Part shown: positions 10,895 through 23,203 of the stretch, in pieces | Layout of the letters: each line of letters starts with the position of its first letter | How positions within the stretch are numbered: position 1 is the first letter of the stretch | Origin: Laccaria trichodermophora | Taxonomy: Eukaryota > Basidiomycota > Agaricomycetes > Agaricales > Hydnangiaceae | Length of the DNA stretch: 64,000 bases | Direction: 5' to 3' | Assembly: GCA_018417955.1 (NCBI GenBank) | Contig: JACTVC010000026.1 | Coordinates: 186,001 to 250,000, forward strand | The notes under the pieces: generated by a model | What the model was told of the DNA's origin: nothing | Database searches by the model: none | Seen by the model: the letters and a program-made list of their open reading frames with translations, nothing else | Program-made: the position numbers and the translations under genes

Positions 10895-13800
10895 CCATTA
10901 ACCTGTGTTAGGCCTAATTTCGCGGCTGAGCTGCGACGGCCATGGCTTGCAGATCTACTTAGAAGGACCTTCATTCTTACGCCCCTTTTCCTTCGCGTGC
11001 ATACCAGCCGCTTCCCGGAACTTGCCAGTTTACCAAGTACATAATCACTGGCATGGCCCTTGGCAATTGCATTCTATTGTCTCAAGCTAATAAGTACTTG
11101 ACGCCTTCAAACCCGTGTGCTTTCTGTCAGCGTACTACAGAATGAATGTGGTTTGGAGGTCGGGTAGACAAAGTCGATGAATTCAATCACAACTAATGGT
11201 TGAAATGTTGGTAGAATTTGGGTTGTGCAATGCATATGGCGTCAACTTCTTTCTTGAAAGAAACGTAACCCTCAGAGCTTTCAAGATCTCATAATTATCC
11301 CATGGTTCAAAGAGACAATGTTCCTGGTAAAGTAACTCTTCTGGTGGAGGGGCCGAGTGACACAATGAGAGGGACCTAACGCCGAAACATGCTCGGAAGT
11401 GGATGGATCGCGTTCAAACCACCCTGAAGCTCCTGCGAAACACAACCAAATAAACGGTGTTGGAGCGACACTCCACTCGTGTGAGCAGCATCCTGGACGA
11501 CGTACTTAGCCTCTGTTATGATACTGGGACAACTCGCTTACCTGCCTCCTGCATGGCCGCCTCCCAAAGGCCATGATAGTGGTGGACGACAGGTTCCACT
11601 GCGCCATTTTTGCAGTCTTCACAGACTGTGACGAATAGCTATGGTTGGATTAAGCTTTCATTGAAAGTTAGATCCTCGCTTCGCCATCCTGTTCTCTTCA
11701 CCACTGGAACCGGGGGTCTGCTGTGTTCGGGAATGTCGCTCTTGAGTTGCCTGTTGCTGAATCCCTGGAAAAAGTTGGTTTTCTTGGGGACGACCGTTCA
11801 ACTAGCCAGACGGTAGTTGCGAACGCTAGAAGCACCGGGAACACCTCCACATCGCCTTCCGACGATCTCTGAAAGGTTGCGCACGCACTGACTGACTGGT
11901 GAGCTAGCAATTGGTTTGTATGGTGGTTGTCGCATCCGAGTCAAGAGACCAAGGGCGAGAACTTCACTTTTTCGGGAGTCCCCTCCTGGGAATGGGGTCG
12001 GATTGATTATCATTGACTTCTGAAGGAGGCGGATTTTAGAAAGGTTCAATCGATGGAATGGCAGTGACCTAGAGCGAGTCAGCAACGAGACTCGGTGAAC
12101 GAGTCACCTACACATACCTTCAGTGCGGGAGGCTTTCTGTGCGAAAAAGGATGGTGTGATAGCTTTGGGCTCCAGCAGCAACGATCAAGTGTGCATCTTG
12201 AAGCAAGCAACGTTCAGTGGGACAGTAAGTTTTTGCCGACTCAAAGCAGCGTCCATGGACAACCGAAAAAAGTCTTCACGCAAAGTGCCGGCGATTTATG
12301 TCGTGCAGGAAGGAGAAGTCAAGCGGTTTGACATTTAAGGGTCGACCAGTCGATACCGATTGAAGGAAGGTAGAAGGGGCCGGGGCATCCACCTGTAGGG
12401 TCGTTCATGGGGGTCGTCGGAGTGACCTCATAGAGTTCTATAGGAAAGATCTGTTAGTTCGATTAGGTTGTTGAGACAAGTTACGGTTTACATTGGCTCG
12501 AGACTGGATTTCTTCGCTGTCTTCAACATCGCAGACAAACTCGGGTTCGATCTGGATGAAGTTAGTGTATTGCATAGCTAGCAGATATCCTGCTTGTCCG
12601 TTATACGTTACTTCATTGTATTCGAATTCCATTTGCAAACGTACCCAGTAATGCCCTCAAGTTATTCATGAGTCATAGGGTCACCAAAGGAGATCCAAGT
12701 TCTCGCAGCCATAGCTAGGATTCTAATTAGACTGAACCATTCTAAAATGAAGAGTATGTCAGCTTTGACAAGTCAACGGGCTGGAACACGATTTCACCTG
12801 GCAGGAACAAGTAGCCCTCCTTTGAGTCACTCCCAGGGAGCTGCACGTCTGCCTTTCGTCCTCAAATCTGTACTCCTCCCCTCATGCTCGCGTATTTTGT
12901 CAGGCTGTTACTTCCAGATCTCTCTCTCCTCTTGAATCCGTTCGACCCCGGCGAGGTGTCGATACATTGTTAATCTTGCGCAAGCTACAGATCCCTGCGG
13001 TTAATTGCCACCACCTTTGCTGATTGTGAGGCAGCGACACACCCTGTAAAGGGCGCAAGGCATCCATGGGTAGCTCTACGGGGTTGGCCTTGCATAGCTA
13101 AATGACAGAGCTGGTAAGTCGGGGTTATGAACGCGGTTACGAACGAAGCTAACCTTTTCATTCAATCATTGTACATAGAAGCCTTAAAATTGTTTCTAGG
13201 AATTGATTTGTCGTTGATGATGAGGGCAAGAACAACCGAGGACACAAGTCAAAACACGATCTTCTTCTGAGCCACGACTACTCCAAGTCTCCAACAACTA
13301 AAGAGTCCCCTAGTCGACCAAGTTGTACTTGGATGTATTCGGTGGTTGATATCTTTCTTGACCTAGACCCTGGAATATCTCCGCTGCCACGATGATAAGC
13401 AACATCATCTTGGTTTTCCAACCATAACCTGAGGGGCTCACGCAACTGGTCTATTGAAAATTCAGCGCGACAGGGCGCAGTGCCCAAGACTAGAAGTGGT
13501 GGTTTTAGGAAAGTGCGTAGTCGTGTCTTATCTTCGTGGTCCAGAATGTGAAAGGTTCTTTGTCCATCCAGGTGTCTTACGAGCCTTCGTTAGCCACACG
13601 TTGCGTTAGGCGCCCTGGAGGATTAGCCGGCATATAGTGCAGACGCCGAGCGGCCAAATTCTCGAAGTTCGCCCAGCCTGAACTCCCTTCGCGTTATGTG
13701 TACGTTCACTCCAAATGTTACTCTTTCACTTCCCAGATTTCATCAGTAATGGCTACTCCACAGGCCTCGAATCTTAGCCGGCTCTTGTTAACGAGCTCGG

Positions 13801-15182
13801 GGTGATTCTACGCCATGTCTGAAGACATCTACTATCGTTCATTGGGTGGCAAGCACGATGAAAAGCCTCATTAATCTCATATTCTTGTTCGCGCGTATGG
13901 AAATCGCTGCAAGTCTTTAGACAAAGCCCTCTTTCTTCGGACGTTGTCTTGCGGTCGCAACACGGCGAAAGCGTTGCTAGAAAAAGGGAGCCAGTTGGCT
14001 ACACTCAGGAGGTAAATATCACGTTTATTAGTGGTGGGCGCTGAGCATAAACACTCACCAGGACCATTTCCCAGCTCAAACCAGGATTCGGTCTTCTGCC
14101 CAGGGTTCATCTATCTAGGTCAATTGCGTCCGTTACAGATGCATTATCATGCAGCTGTGGCTTCCGATTCATTTCGAACGAAAGACGTGCATGGAGCTGT
14201 TAACAACGAGGATCGTCATCAGGCAATCGCAGTTGGTATGCATCTGTCATGAGGCCCACCAGCATTTCCGCCTTCTTTGCAAGGAAATTTGAGCAATCGT
14301 CGACATATCTGCTCTTCAATCATTTCTCTCCCTATCTTGGTGTCCATGCGTCAGCTTTTATCTCAACTTGCTTGGGTCTTGGGAGCTGGTCGACTTCGAC
14401 CGGTTGACGTTTCGTCAACGTACATCGGCTACCTTGTTGTGAACCCTGCTGTTGGTGTGCAGATGACGTGGCCATCATGGGGAGAAGCCATGTAGCGGTG
14501 CCCCCTATCTCTCAACCCGCATTTCCCTCACTCTCTGGGTTCGCACTCGTCTACGATGTTTTCGGATTGCTGCTGGTTGCCTATACGGCTAATGGGCACG
14601 AGAGTTTGTGCAATAGACGGCGGGGCGAAGCTGCCTAGAGAAGTCAACTGGTCACATCACAGGTCATACATCATGACCAGGATGCCCCCGCTCGAGAAAA
14701 ATTGACAACGGACCGAGGACACTGAACCATGATTAAAACTCCCCACGGCCACAGCACCTCACACGATTCGTGACGACAATGTAAACGTTCGCTGCCTCAG
14801 GGCGTCGTGGTAAAACTACTAGGGGGCGGCGAGCGGGTGGGACTTCGAACTAAGGCAACAGGATGCGAGGTGGTTCAGGTAAGGTTCAAAATACTATGTT
14901 CACTCGTTGGAGAGTTCTCATGCCTTGTATTCAGGAGATGCCCGCCATTTCACCACCCCTGTGAGTGAGCTGGGTTTCTCAACGACAGGGTCTTCTCCCG
15001 TCCACAAACGCCTTCGAACGTTACCTGATCACGGATCATGCGGCCAAGGGGACGAGTCGCTAAAGTGAAGCAGTATAGTTGGCTGCACAGTAAACGCTGA
15101 ATACCCGTATCAAATAATAGCCATTGGTAGAGATTGCGAAGCATTAGCTGTACATCATTCTTTCCCAGCACCCCCAAATCGC
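10895..15182. other. 4.3-kb gap without a recognisable gene
   Basis: Only short ORFs on both strands. Slightly protein-like pieces are 12123-12228 (+, ending at a GTAAGT), 12438-12638 (-) and 13278-13487 (-), but none joins others by plausible splicing or shows a family motif. A minus-strand piece near 11260-11310 reads DNYEILKAL, resembling the segment after DTPG in the first G-domain gene, but too briefly to call. No transposon ends or simple repeats were found. Confidence 0.4.
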
Positions 15183-17843
15183 CTAGGTCCCTCGGGAGTC
15201 GGCCTCCTCCGTTGAGCGTCGTGAAATTCGTGACCGGAGTGAATTCATGAACCCCATCTCTTTCCTGTTCGCCCGTTTCGAGATGGTCTGCAGTTCTTCC
15301 AGAAGAAAGTCAAGTTTAACGGGCTTGTGAAGGGCAATGTCAAACATCTTCTGACTATGTCCGCTGGTTTCTTGAAAAGAAGCAACATTGCCGTCGAAGC
15401 CGTACTTGACTGCACCCGTTGCTTCGTTGGCAAAAGTTGCAAAGAGGGTGTTAGATTTTAACCTGGATTGTTTAACTAACTCCAATGCGCGCGATGCATG
15501 CAAGTGTTCAGAGGATGATGAATGAACCCGAATACAAAGGTAAATGATGCCAAATTGCGTTTCTTCGCGGCATCTGAATCGCATCAGAGAGCGGTGAAGA
15601 ACAACTTGCAGGTGGAAACTCACGAACTCGTCAACCACGTCCGAACCTTCTCAAAGATAGCGGGGTCACCGGGTTGGTGAGAGTCGAGGCTTGGAGCTGC
15701 GATGACAAATAGAGGCTTTAAACCCTTTCTTTCTACAGACCAACAGCGTACTTCAGCTGTAGCCTGTTTATCACTGCCATAATTAGTTATGTCGGCGGCA
15801 GAGAGTGTGAACAGCTAGAAGTCATATCAGCATCTCTTTCCATAGGATTCAGGCCAGCAAACTACCTTGTTATATGAGGCCTCCGTTTCGCAAAGCAACC
15901 TGATTGTCGCGTCAAGTCGTTAAGTAACACAATTCAAAGACTTGAATAGAGATCGCACATGATCATGTCGAAGTCCCCTTCCGAGATGGTCTTCAGTTCT
16001 TGCAAAAGAAGGCCAAGTCTAACGGGTTTTTCAAGGACAATGTCGAGCATCTTCATAGCTTGTTCAAGGCTGGCTTCTTCAAAAGAAGTAACATGGCCGC
16101 CGTCGAAGCCGTATTCGACTATATCTGATGCTTCGCTGGTGAAAGTTGCAAAGAGGATGTTGGATTTTAATCCGGAATGTTTAGCTAACATCAACGCGCG
16201 CCCTGCATGGGAGAAGGGTGATGGATGAACCAGACTATGAAGGTAAATGATGCCAAATTGCATGTCTTCGCGGCATCTAAATCACATCCAGAGCCGTTAA
16301 GAGCAAGCAGGTGAAGACTCACGAACTCGTCAACCAGGTCAGAACCTTCTCGAAGATAGAGGGTTTGCCACCTTGGGCGGAATTAAAGCTTGGAGCTGCG
16401 ACAACGAATAGAGGCTTCAAGTTCCTTTCTACAGACCAACAGCGTACTTGAGTTGTAGCCTCTTCATCACCGCCAAGATTGGTTATTTTAGCTGCAGAGA
16501 GCTCAAGCAGCTACAAGTAGTCTTATCATCTACTTTCATAAGATTCAGGCCAGCGACTTACTTTCTTGTATGAGGTCTCCGTTTCGCCAATCAACCTGAT
16601 CATCGCGGTAAGTCGTTAGGTAACACAATCCAAGGACTTTGAAAAGGAGATCGCACATGATCAAACCCTTGTCGTCTGCTTTGAGCCTTGCATCCACAGC
16701 GGAAACTTAGGTAGGTGAGTACCCATGATTAATCAGCGGACACGTCAGAAGACTTACCAAGTGACTTGTTAGTACCGGTAGAGGGTGATGGAGGAGTGTC
16801 ATTCATAAGCATGAATCTGTCGAAGAAGTTGAAGACTCTAGGATCAAACAATCTCAAGATGCGTAGGGCAGCTGGAACACGCATTATTTTGATCTGATCG
16901 CGGATGGCAGCGATTTGAACGTCAAGCTCCTTGCGCCGAGAGGGATCCTTGCTAGAAGCTTGTTTCAAGCTTTTTAACAACTGGTCCAGGCTATATCGTA
17001 GCTGTCGACCCGCCTCGGTGTCAGGAATAAGTTTCTTTGCTTCCACCAGCTCCTCTTGTATTTGAAGAGCATCCATTCTTCCAATTTGATCTTCCTCGAT
17101 GACCGACTCCGTGATCGACGTAATCGCATCCCAGGCAGATTTCTGAGAATCCTCGAATTTGCAAACGGTCGACCCGCCGTCTATCATCTCCCTCCAGTAA
17201 CTTTCTTTCAACTGCTCCGTCCGCCTATCTCCATCCTCCTTGTAGATATCCGACCACTTCGTCGTGCAGAGAACCACACGCTTCAGAGCGTCTTCCCCGC
17301 ACAGTTTCTGAAAGACATCAAGGTTCTTCCGAGTTGATCCCAACATGCGCGTCAATGATATATCATGAAGGTAAACAATACCAGCAAGCTTCGTCTTCCC
17401 TTTATGCCCGTTACTACCACGGGGGTCGTACATATCTTCAAGCCAAGAACCAATGCGGTGCAAGATCTCAGCATCATCTACGAAAGTATCGCCAAATCCA
17501 GGGGTGTCCACGAGAACCAATCTTCTGTCCTTCGGAAAATCGCTTGGTAAAGAATCGATGACGACTGGGAGGAGCCCGCTCGTGCATGACTTGAGCTCGT
17601 GACCGACGGTTGTTACTTCCTTGCCTGCGATGAAGTTGATGAACTGGAGCCGGAAAATCTTAGAGAAAAAGGTTATTGAATCGTGAAGCTCTTACTGTGC
17701 TTTTTCCTGCACCGGTTGGGCCCATTAATCTGAGAAACATATAATATTAGACTACAGCCGAGCGAATTGGATATGGTAACACACGGAATGATAACGTCGC
17801 TAGCTTCTGGCCTCCAGGGCGGGGTTCGTTGGTTTTTCGACAT
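15183..17843 (-). CDS. Three-module protein: one GTPase plus two degenerate pseudo-GTPase modules (727 aa)
   Basis: Ten exons: 17843-17785, 17729-17696, 17643-16758, 16705-16657, 16595-16562, 16510-16323, 16276-15959, 15899-15866, 15814-15624 and 15573-15183. They total 2184 nt, a whole number of codons. Module 1 has SDVIIP, P-loop LMGPTGAGKST (21-31), LVDTPGFGDT (Asp 77), TTKW (158-161) and a helical tail. A 52-nt intron (16757-16706) bypasses its apparent stop and joins VSAVDARLKADDKGLIM to module 2. There the 34-nt P-loop exon reads LIGETETSYKK (344-354), DTPG is AAPS (392-395) and TTK is ATF. Module 3 starts DFDMIM, has LLCETEASYNK (524-534), AAPS (573-576) and ATFANEA. Exon lengths and phases are kept although G1, G3 and G4 are lost. 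If the 52-nt intron is not used, module 1 would end alone near 16729 (SSDVSAD) and modules 2-3 would be separate. Module 1 lacks the usual intron after DTPG. Confidence 0.75.
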
Positions 17844-19389
17844 GATTCTGGAATCTATGGGTAAGAGAGCGAGGGAACCGTGTTGAGAGAGGAGTCTCAT
17901 TATCCTGTGTGATGTAGTTAAACAGCGAGGGCTTGCAAGGAAACTGGCGTCTGCGGAAAGGCAGCAGTTCGCCTCATGTTCGGCAGGGTAGATGTTTAAC
18001 ATAGCCACCTTGACAGGGCATCCTCATGTCCTAGACTCCGCTATTGATGCTAAAAGTACCTAACCCCTGCTTACGCCGCATCCACAAAGCCTCGCGGAAA
18101 AGAGGCTCATATCGGAAAACCTAGTCCAAGTTTCCTGATACGACAAGGCAACGTTTCAAAAGATCGGACCTCTCCAGGCACTTCAGACGTGTTTCGCATG
18201 CGAACGTCGATCACATCGTGAAAGCGCCACGAAGATCCTAATCATCAGTTGACCATAGAGATCTTCAGATTCTTGGAATCTACCCAATCGACGGGGCTGG
18301 GCGAGTGCTGTCACTGGCGCGCTCTGAGATTTTGGTGCCACTAAAAGAAGCCACAATCAGACAAACCATGATGTTAACATTTCATATAAGATGTTCTGCG
18401 CTGAAGCTGTTTGGAGGCTGCTCGAAAATTATAAGCCTTCGCATTTCCATAAATACAAGGCCAACCTTGGCAAAGAAGAGATATGAACAAGTCATTCAGG
18501 TCAGATATGGACACATCGATTAACTGAGGGGTTGATGAATAGACCTTGAAGTACTTTTTGTCCCAAGTTCAAATGTTACTTTAATAATACTTACTTACAT
18601 AACTACGGGATCACGAGACCGATGACGCTTGCGGGGATAAGAGTGCGGTTTTTTTTGAACCTGAAACGTTAATATTTAATTAAATATTTAATAGTTTGCA
18701 TCAAAGCGGCGCTAAGCATCAAGAGGCCTCAGATTCGCCGATCCAGCACGTTGACTCCCACGGGTGGGGGGGGGGAGGTACAGCCACCACCGGTTGCCTG
18801 GCTAGAAGCTTCCCCAAAGTGTGTCCTCCATTGCTTTTGATATAAATTGTATTCTGATGAACGAGAGGCCCGCGCTGCTGTACCAAACTTTTGTGTAATG
18901 ATACTATATAGCACCAATATAGCACAGTATGATACACTTTGCCCGTTTCAATTGGAAAAGAAGAGAAAACACATCTGATCCTCTCCAACCATACCACACA
19001 CCCACAACCTAACTTTATGGCCTTGAGCATTGCAGCCACAAATAAAGATACAAATTCAATTCAATTGCTACTTATATTTGCTTTGAGAAACCTCGTGTCT
19101 CGAGCCCAGCTACACTTCACCAAGACTGATTCCGAGCCTATTGCTAGACACATTGTCAAAAGTACACAAACATACTTACCTCCCTCCCATTCACAAACAA
19201 GCATGTTCTGTTGAAACAAATCACATTCCATTAACAATAGTAGAATAGTGGTAGAAGATTGGGCTGAGTGTTGACCTGCGTCACTGACTTGCATTTGCTG
19301 TTGCCGAAGCTTGGAAATAGCCGCTGTCAATGTCCCGTGACAGATCTGACGTCCAGCATCGCTGGATCTGACACCTCTTGCTAAGCATC
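17844..19389. other. No recognisable gene
   Basis: Short ORFs only. An AT-rich run (18671-18695) and a G run (18766-18776) are the only compositional features. No transposon ends, RNA gene or conserved protein motif was seen. Confidence 0.4.
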
Positions 19390-19660
19390 CTCAACATTTG
19401 CGCGAGGTTGACCCCAAAACAACTATGTGCGGTGCCAATATTCCCCTCCCCTCTTCCAGGAGGTACAGAATCCAATCAGGTTCGAACACATATCTCATAC
19501 CCATGTCTTCCCACCCCTGCATCTCTTTACAAGTTTGCACAGCATTCAATCCCAGCCTGCAAGAATAACCTGTCCACCCATCTTCCACTTTTTCATCCCT
19601 CCGCTTGCCTCGGTCCCAGTGAATTGGCAATATTTTCGTCCTTAGCCAATTGTCTGTGTT
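19390..19660 (+). repeat. Duplicated 5' flank, inverted copy of 985-1230
   Basis: Matches the minus strand of about 1000-1230 in short translated blocks (ILNICARL, LPLFHPSA, ELAIF), placed the same way 5' of a G-domain gene. It supports a segmental inverted duplication that included upstream sequence. Confidence 0.55.
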
Positions 19661-20875
19661 ATGACCTATCCCATTCCCAAGCGTCCCTATGTACTTGGAG
19701 CAAGTGAATCTCTTCAAAAAAACGACATCGTCATCACGTGCGTACTGTGGCTGAAAATTTAACATTACTGTAAAACATTTTACAGAGTGGTGGCTACAAC
19801 AGGCATTGGGAAGACCACAGTAAGTCCTTTCGCCAAGCTAGTTGTATTCGCTGACACTACTGATTGATGCAGTTCATCAATAACTTTTCTGGGGCACTGT
19901 TACCCTTGGACAATTCCCTCCAAGGTTCTAATGCTGGTGTTCAGGCTGTTGTGATTCCGGGCGTTGGCAGAAGACATTTAATCCTGGTTGAGATACCTGG
20001 CTGTGGCAGCATTGCAAGAGGCAATGACCAAATTGAGATCCTTGTCAAAGGGTGGCTGACTTCAAAGCAAGTACACCCTTGAACACTGTATCATGACAAG
20101 GATGCTAACAAGCACCAAAGATATCATTGGGGCAAATTTAGCAGAGTTGTCCTCCTTGACAATCTGCGTCACCAGTGCGCAAGCAGTTCCTACACAATTA
20201 TATCAGGAAACATTGTAAGGATATGTGCAAGCATCTTGTGCTTGCAACCATGAGTTGTGACAAAGGTCGTGAGGATATGATGGTCAGCAGGAGCTGGAAG
20301 CCGTTAATTGATAAAGGAGCCATGGTCTTTCGCCTTGACAACACCGCTGCATTGGCATTAGAATTGGCAATAACTGTCCTTGCGAAAGATCAAAGCGTCA
20401 GTGACGCAGAGCACCTCGACCTCAGGAGAAGGCAAGCCAAACTTTGGCACACAAGTATGGCCTTAAACTTGCTTGCCTGTCTATCCAGTTTGATTTAGAG
20501 GACTGTGCAGGCTCGCCGCCGCCACTCAGAGATCCAGATCATTCCTCGGAAACGGCACCATTAGCGTTTGACCATGACCTTACACAGGATGACACAATTA
20601 TTGTGTTAGTATAATCCTTTCCTTAAGTTCACGTGATTGATGGTGCCCACCAGGTTAATGGGCCCAACTGGGACAGGGAAGAGTTAAGTCCGTGTCTTCA
20701 TTAGCCTTCTCCAATCCTATCATGAAGATGACCTCCTGGTTTATTAACACACTAATGGGACAATCTGTTGCATATGTCAATGATTTGGTCGACTCTTGCA
20801 CTGTAGCAGGTGTTCTGTGAGTGAGAGATGAAATCGTGATGCTTACCAACACTAAGCATATCTGGCAAACTTTGT
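19661..20875 (+). pseudogene. Decayed two-module G-domain gene
   Basis: Module 1: ATG 19661, exon to 19737 (NDIVIT), 34-nt P-loop exon 19786-19819 (VVATTGIGKTT), exon from 19873 with EIPGCG in place of DTPGF, a GC-AG intron (GCAAGT donor at 20067) and an exon from 20121 (KYHWGKFSRVVLL). A frameshift lies near 20160-20175, where the match continues in another frame (RKHCKDMCKHLVLATMS to KDQSVSDAEHLDLRRRQAK). A 44-nt intron (20455-20498) then leads into the linker SPPPLRDPDHSSETAP. Module 2's P-loop exon (20654-20687) reads LMGPTGTGKS and ends in a stop. Its next acceptor has lost AG, yet FINTLMGQSVAYVND-like sequence follows to about 20830, with weak similarity to about 20875. Module 2 is the inverted paralogue of the gene at 1-984. 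At least three lesions make it non-functional unless they are sequencing errors. Confidence 0.8.
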
Positions 20876-21346
20876 TTGCGAAGGAGGTTAAAGGTGTGGT
20901 GACCTATCAAGGTTGCTGAGCACTATGGGCATAACCTAGTGAGGATTGCGTGGGCAACGGAAATCCGGAGCTGCAACCTCAACTACTTCTCGGGAAATCC
21001 ACGAGAAGTTGGGTATGGACGTGTGTGGGAAGTTTGACACTGTTCATGGATAACGCGGATACTCTTGGAGTAGAAGTGTTAGCGACCGATCTAGAAACAA
21101 TAACACTTACTATCTTAGTTGAAGTACGATAAAATGCCTCTTCAAGTAAGAATCACAGTGGTGGTATTGGAGTAAGAAAAGATATATTCAAACATGCATT
21201 TGCTGCATGTAACTACTTGAAACACGTGACTCATAATGTGACTAGAAATCGTTAAGTAATTGTAAAAGGTGAAAAATCATATCAATATAGTAAGTGGAAA
21301 GTACCCAAGACTGAACAGGAGTTGAATCCTCCATTACAAAGCCTCC
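20876..21346. other. No recognisable gene
   Basis: AT-rich spacer between the decayed G-domain gene and the 3' end of the split hypothetical gene. No motif, repeat or transposon end was seen. Confidence 0.4.
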
Positions 21347-23198
21347 CTAGTTTCCACTTGCTGGGACTAAAAATTCGTCTGGTAAAGTGATGTCTCTCAG
21401 ACGGCGGCTGTGCCAACGGACTGGGAATATTGTGTCGATCTTGTTCTCAACAAAAGCAAAGTCATCTGGGGTTGGAATCGAGCCTGGCTCTGGAGCATGT
21501 TCTCCCCTGTTATTCCCCCTGAGGTACTCACACCACTCTTTTCTTGTTTGAGGTGCTAAGAGCCCAGATCCTAAATCCCTTGCTATGTTGCCCATGATTC
21601 ATTTGCAGCCTTGATTCCACTTGCCCCTCCAATGCTTTGAGCATTCCTTGAAGATCTCCGTGGTTGGGAAAGCCCAGCGGTCATCTGTGGGGCTGCCTAG
21701 TGGGACGTAGCTGTGGATGAGCTCAACTTCTTGTGCTGAAAGTTGGTTGTAAAACACTGGCATGTTGAGGAACACGGTGCTCTCGACTCCCCCTCAGTGA
21801 TGGACTGTAACTTGTATAGATGGCCTGCTCATGTATTCTTCCACCAAGCGCTCGCCGCCATGGAACCTGGTGATCCAGCATGTGGGGCCCCCCATGGCTA
21901 CTACCACTCTGGCATGTGGATGGCGTAAGATGTCCACCAACTTGCCAAGGTATTGATCCATGAAAGCTACTCTGCCTTTGTCATAAGTGAGAGGCAACTC
22001 CTGAAAACCTGTATCGTAGGTCCTCTTGGTCAGATCCATCATGCTGGGTGGTTGCTGTGAATGGAATCTGGGGAGGGCGTCGAAGGGGATGGCAAGGATG
22101 AACTTCATCCCTCTACTGATAGCGAGTTCGAGGACATGACACATGTGGAGAATCCCTGGACTGCAAATCGCCCAGTAGCATAAGTGTATCTGTGTACAGT
22201 TGTCTGGGAAAAGGAGAACTCCCTCCTCCAAGAATGCGGAGCTCCAAGAAGGTCCTATCGGCATCATCTGGAGTGTCGCAGGGCCCATGATGTTGCTGGA
22301 AGAATGTAATTGACGAATGAACTGCTCCCTGCTTGTGTAAGGAGAGTTGCTATGGCGCTGGTACAATTGCCATCGAGAGGGGGATTGTGAACAAGGCCCG
22401 GGATAAGGGTTGGATCTTACTGAGTTGTGAGAGCTGGTACGACCCCGATCCGCTCCTCCAGATGAGCTAGTACGGCTGTTTGAAGAAGATGATGACTGTG
22501 CTATGGCTTTGATCCAGCTCCTAGGAGGGTGCTCAGGCGCACGTGGAGAGCTTTCAGAGCTCTTGTCAGCCTCGGAAAGGGGGCGGTTGGGACCGTAATC
22601 AGGAAAGCCATTGAGATCGAATTTCTGCCAGTTGTAAGGAGCGTAGAAGGAACAGTGGACTTCTCGTATCTCCAGGTGGCCATGCATAATTTCGTTGTCC
22701 GTCCCATCCTGAGGCATCCCCACTGGTAGCGAGATTGAGGCCTGATCATCCAGGGCTTCCCATCGGCGAAATATCACTGAAGTGCAGTTGTTGTGGCACA
22801 CGATGTGGGAACCAAATCGAGTCACGAACTCCTTGGCGGTATGCAAGGGAATAGGACAGTACATCCATCCTTGAAAGTCTACTATGGTGAAGTGGATATC
22901 ATCCGAGAATTCAATGCCTTCTGCAACTGAACCACCAAAGACACGATCCTGGAATAGTTTGTCATAACCCTTCATCATGTCGAAATCCACTGTGTGTTCT
23001 GGCATATGGCAAGAGTAAACTTTGCTGTCTGTAGTCAAGTCCCTCTTCTCTGCAAAGGCCTGCAAGATGTGAGGTGAAATGGACATGAAGTGTTCTTCGT
23101 GGTTGAGTGCTTTGCTCCACCTGATGTAAACGGGGACCTGCTGCTTCAGCAAGTGAGGGATGCTGATCTGTCTCCAATCCCTTTGCAGATCAATCAAG
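21347..23198 (-). pseudogene. 3' part of a hypothetical protein gene split by an LTR retrotransposon
   Basis: One reading frame runs from the retrotransposon target site (23198) to a stop at 21347, interrupted by two in-frame TGA codons (about 21794 and 21596). The sequence resumes in the same frame after each. It contains a Ser-rich central linker, a conserved-looking block with VVVAMGGPTCW, and a C-terminal block (WCEYLRGNNRGEHAPEPG, then LPDEF). The frame joins exactly to the 5' part at 37966-38613 across the 5-bp target duplication. I do not recognise a function. From memory, proteins of this type recur in many copies in mushroom genomes, so it may itself be element-borne. Confidence 0.7.
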
Positions 23199-23203
23199 AC
23201 CCC

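Noticed and set aside
11183..11365. Possible G-domain remnant (DNYEILKAL)
   Set aside because: Only about nine residues resemble the family, with no P-loop, DTPG or intron pattern nearby.
22529..22749. ORFs on both strands within the hypothetical gene
   Set aside because: Shadows of the real minus-strand frame.
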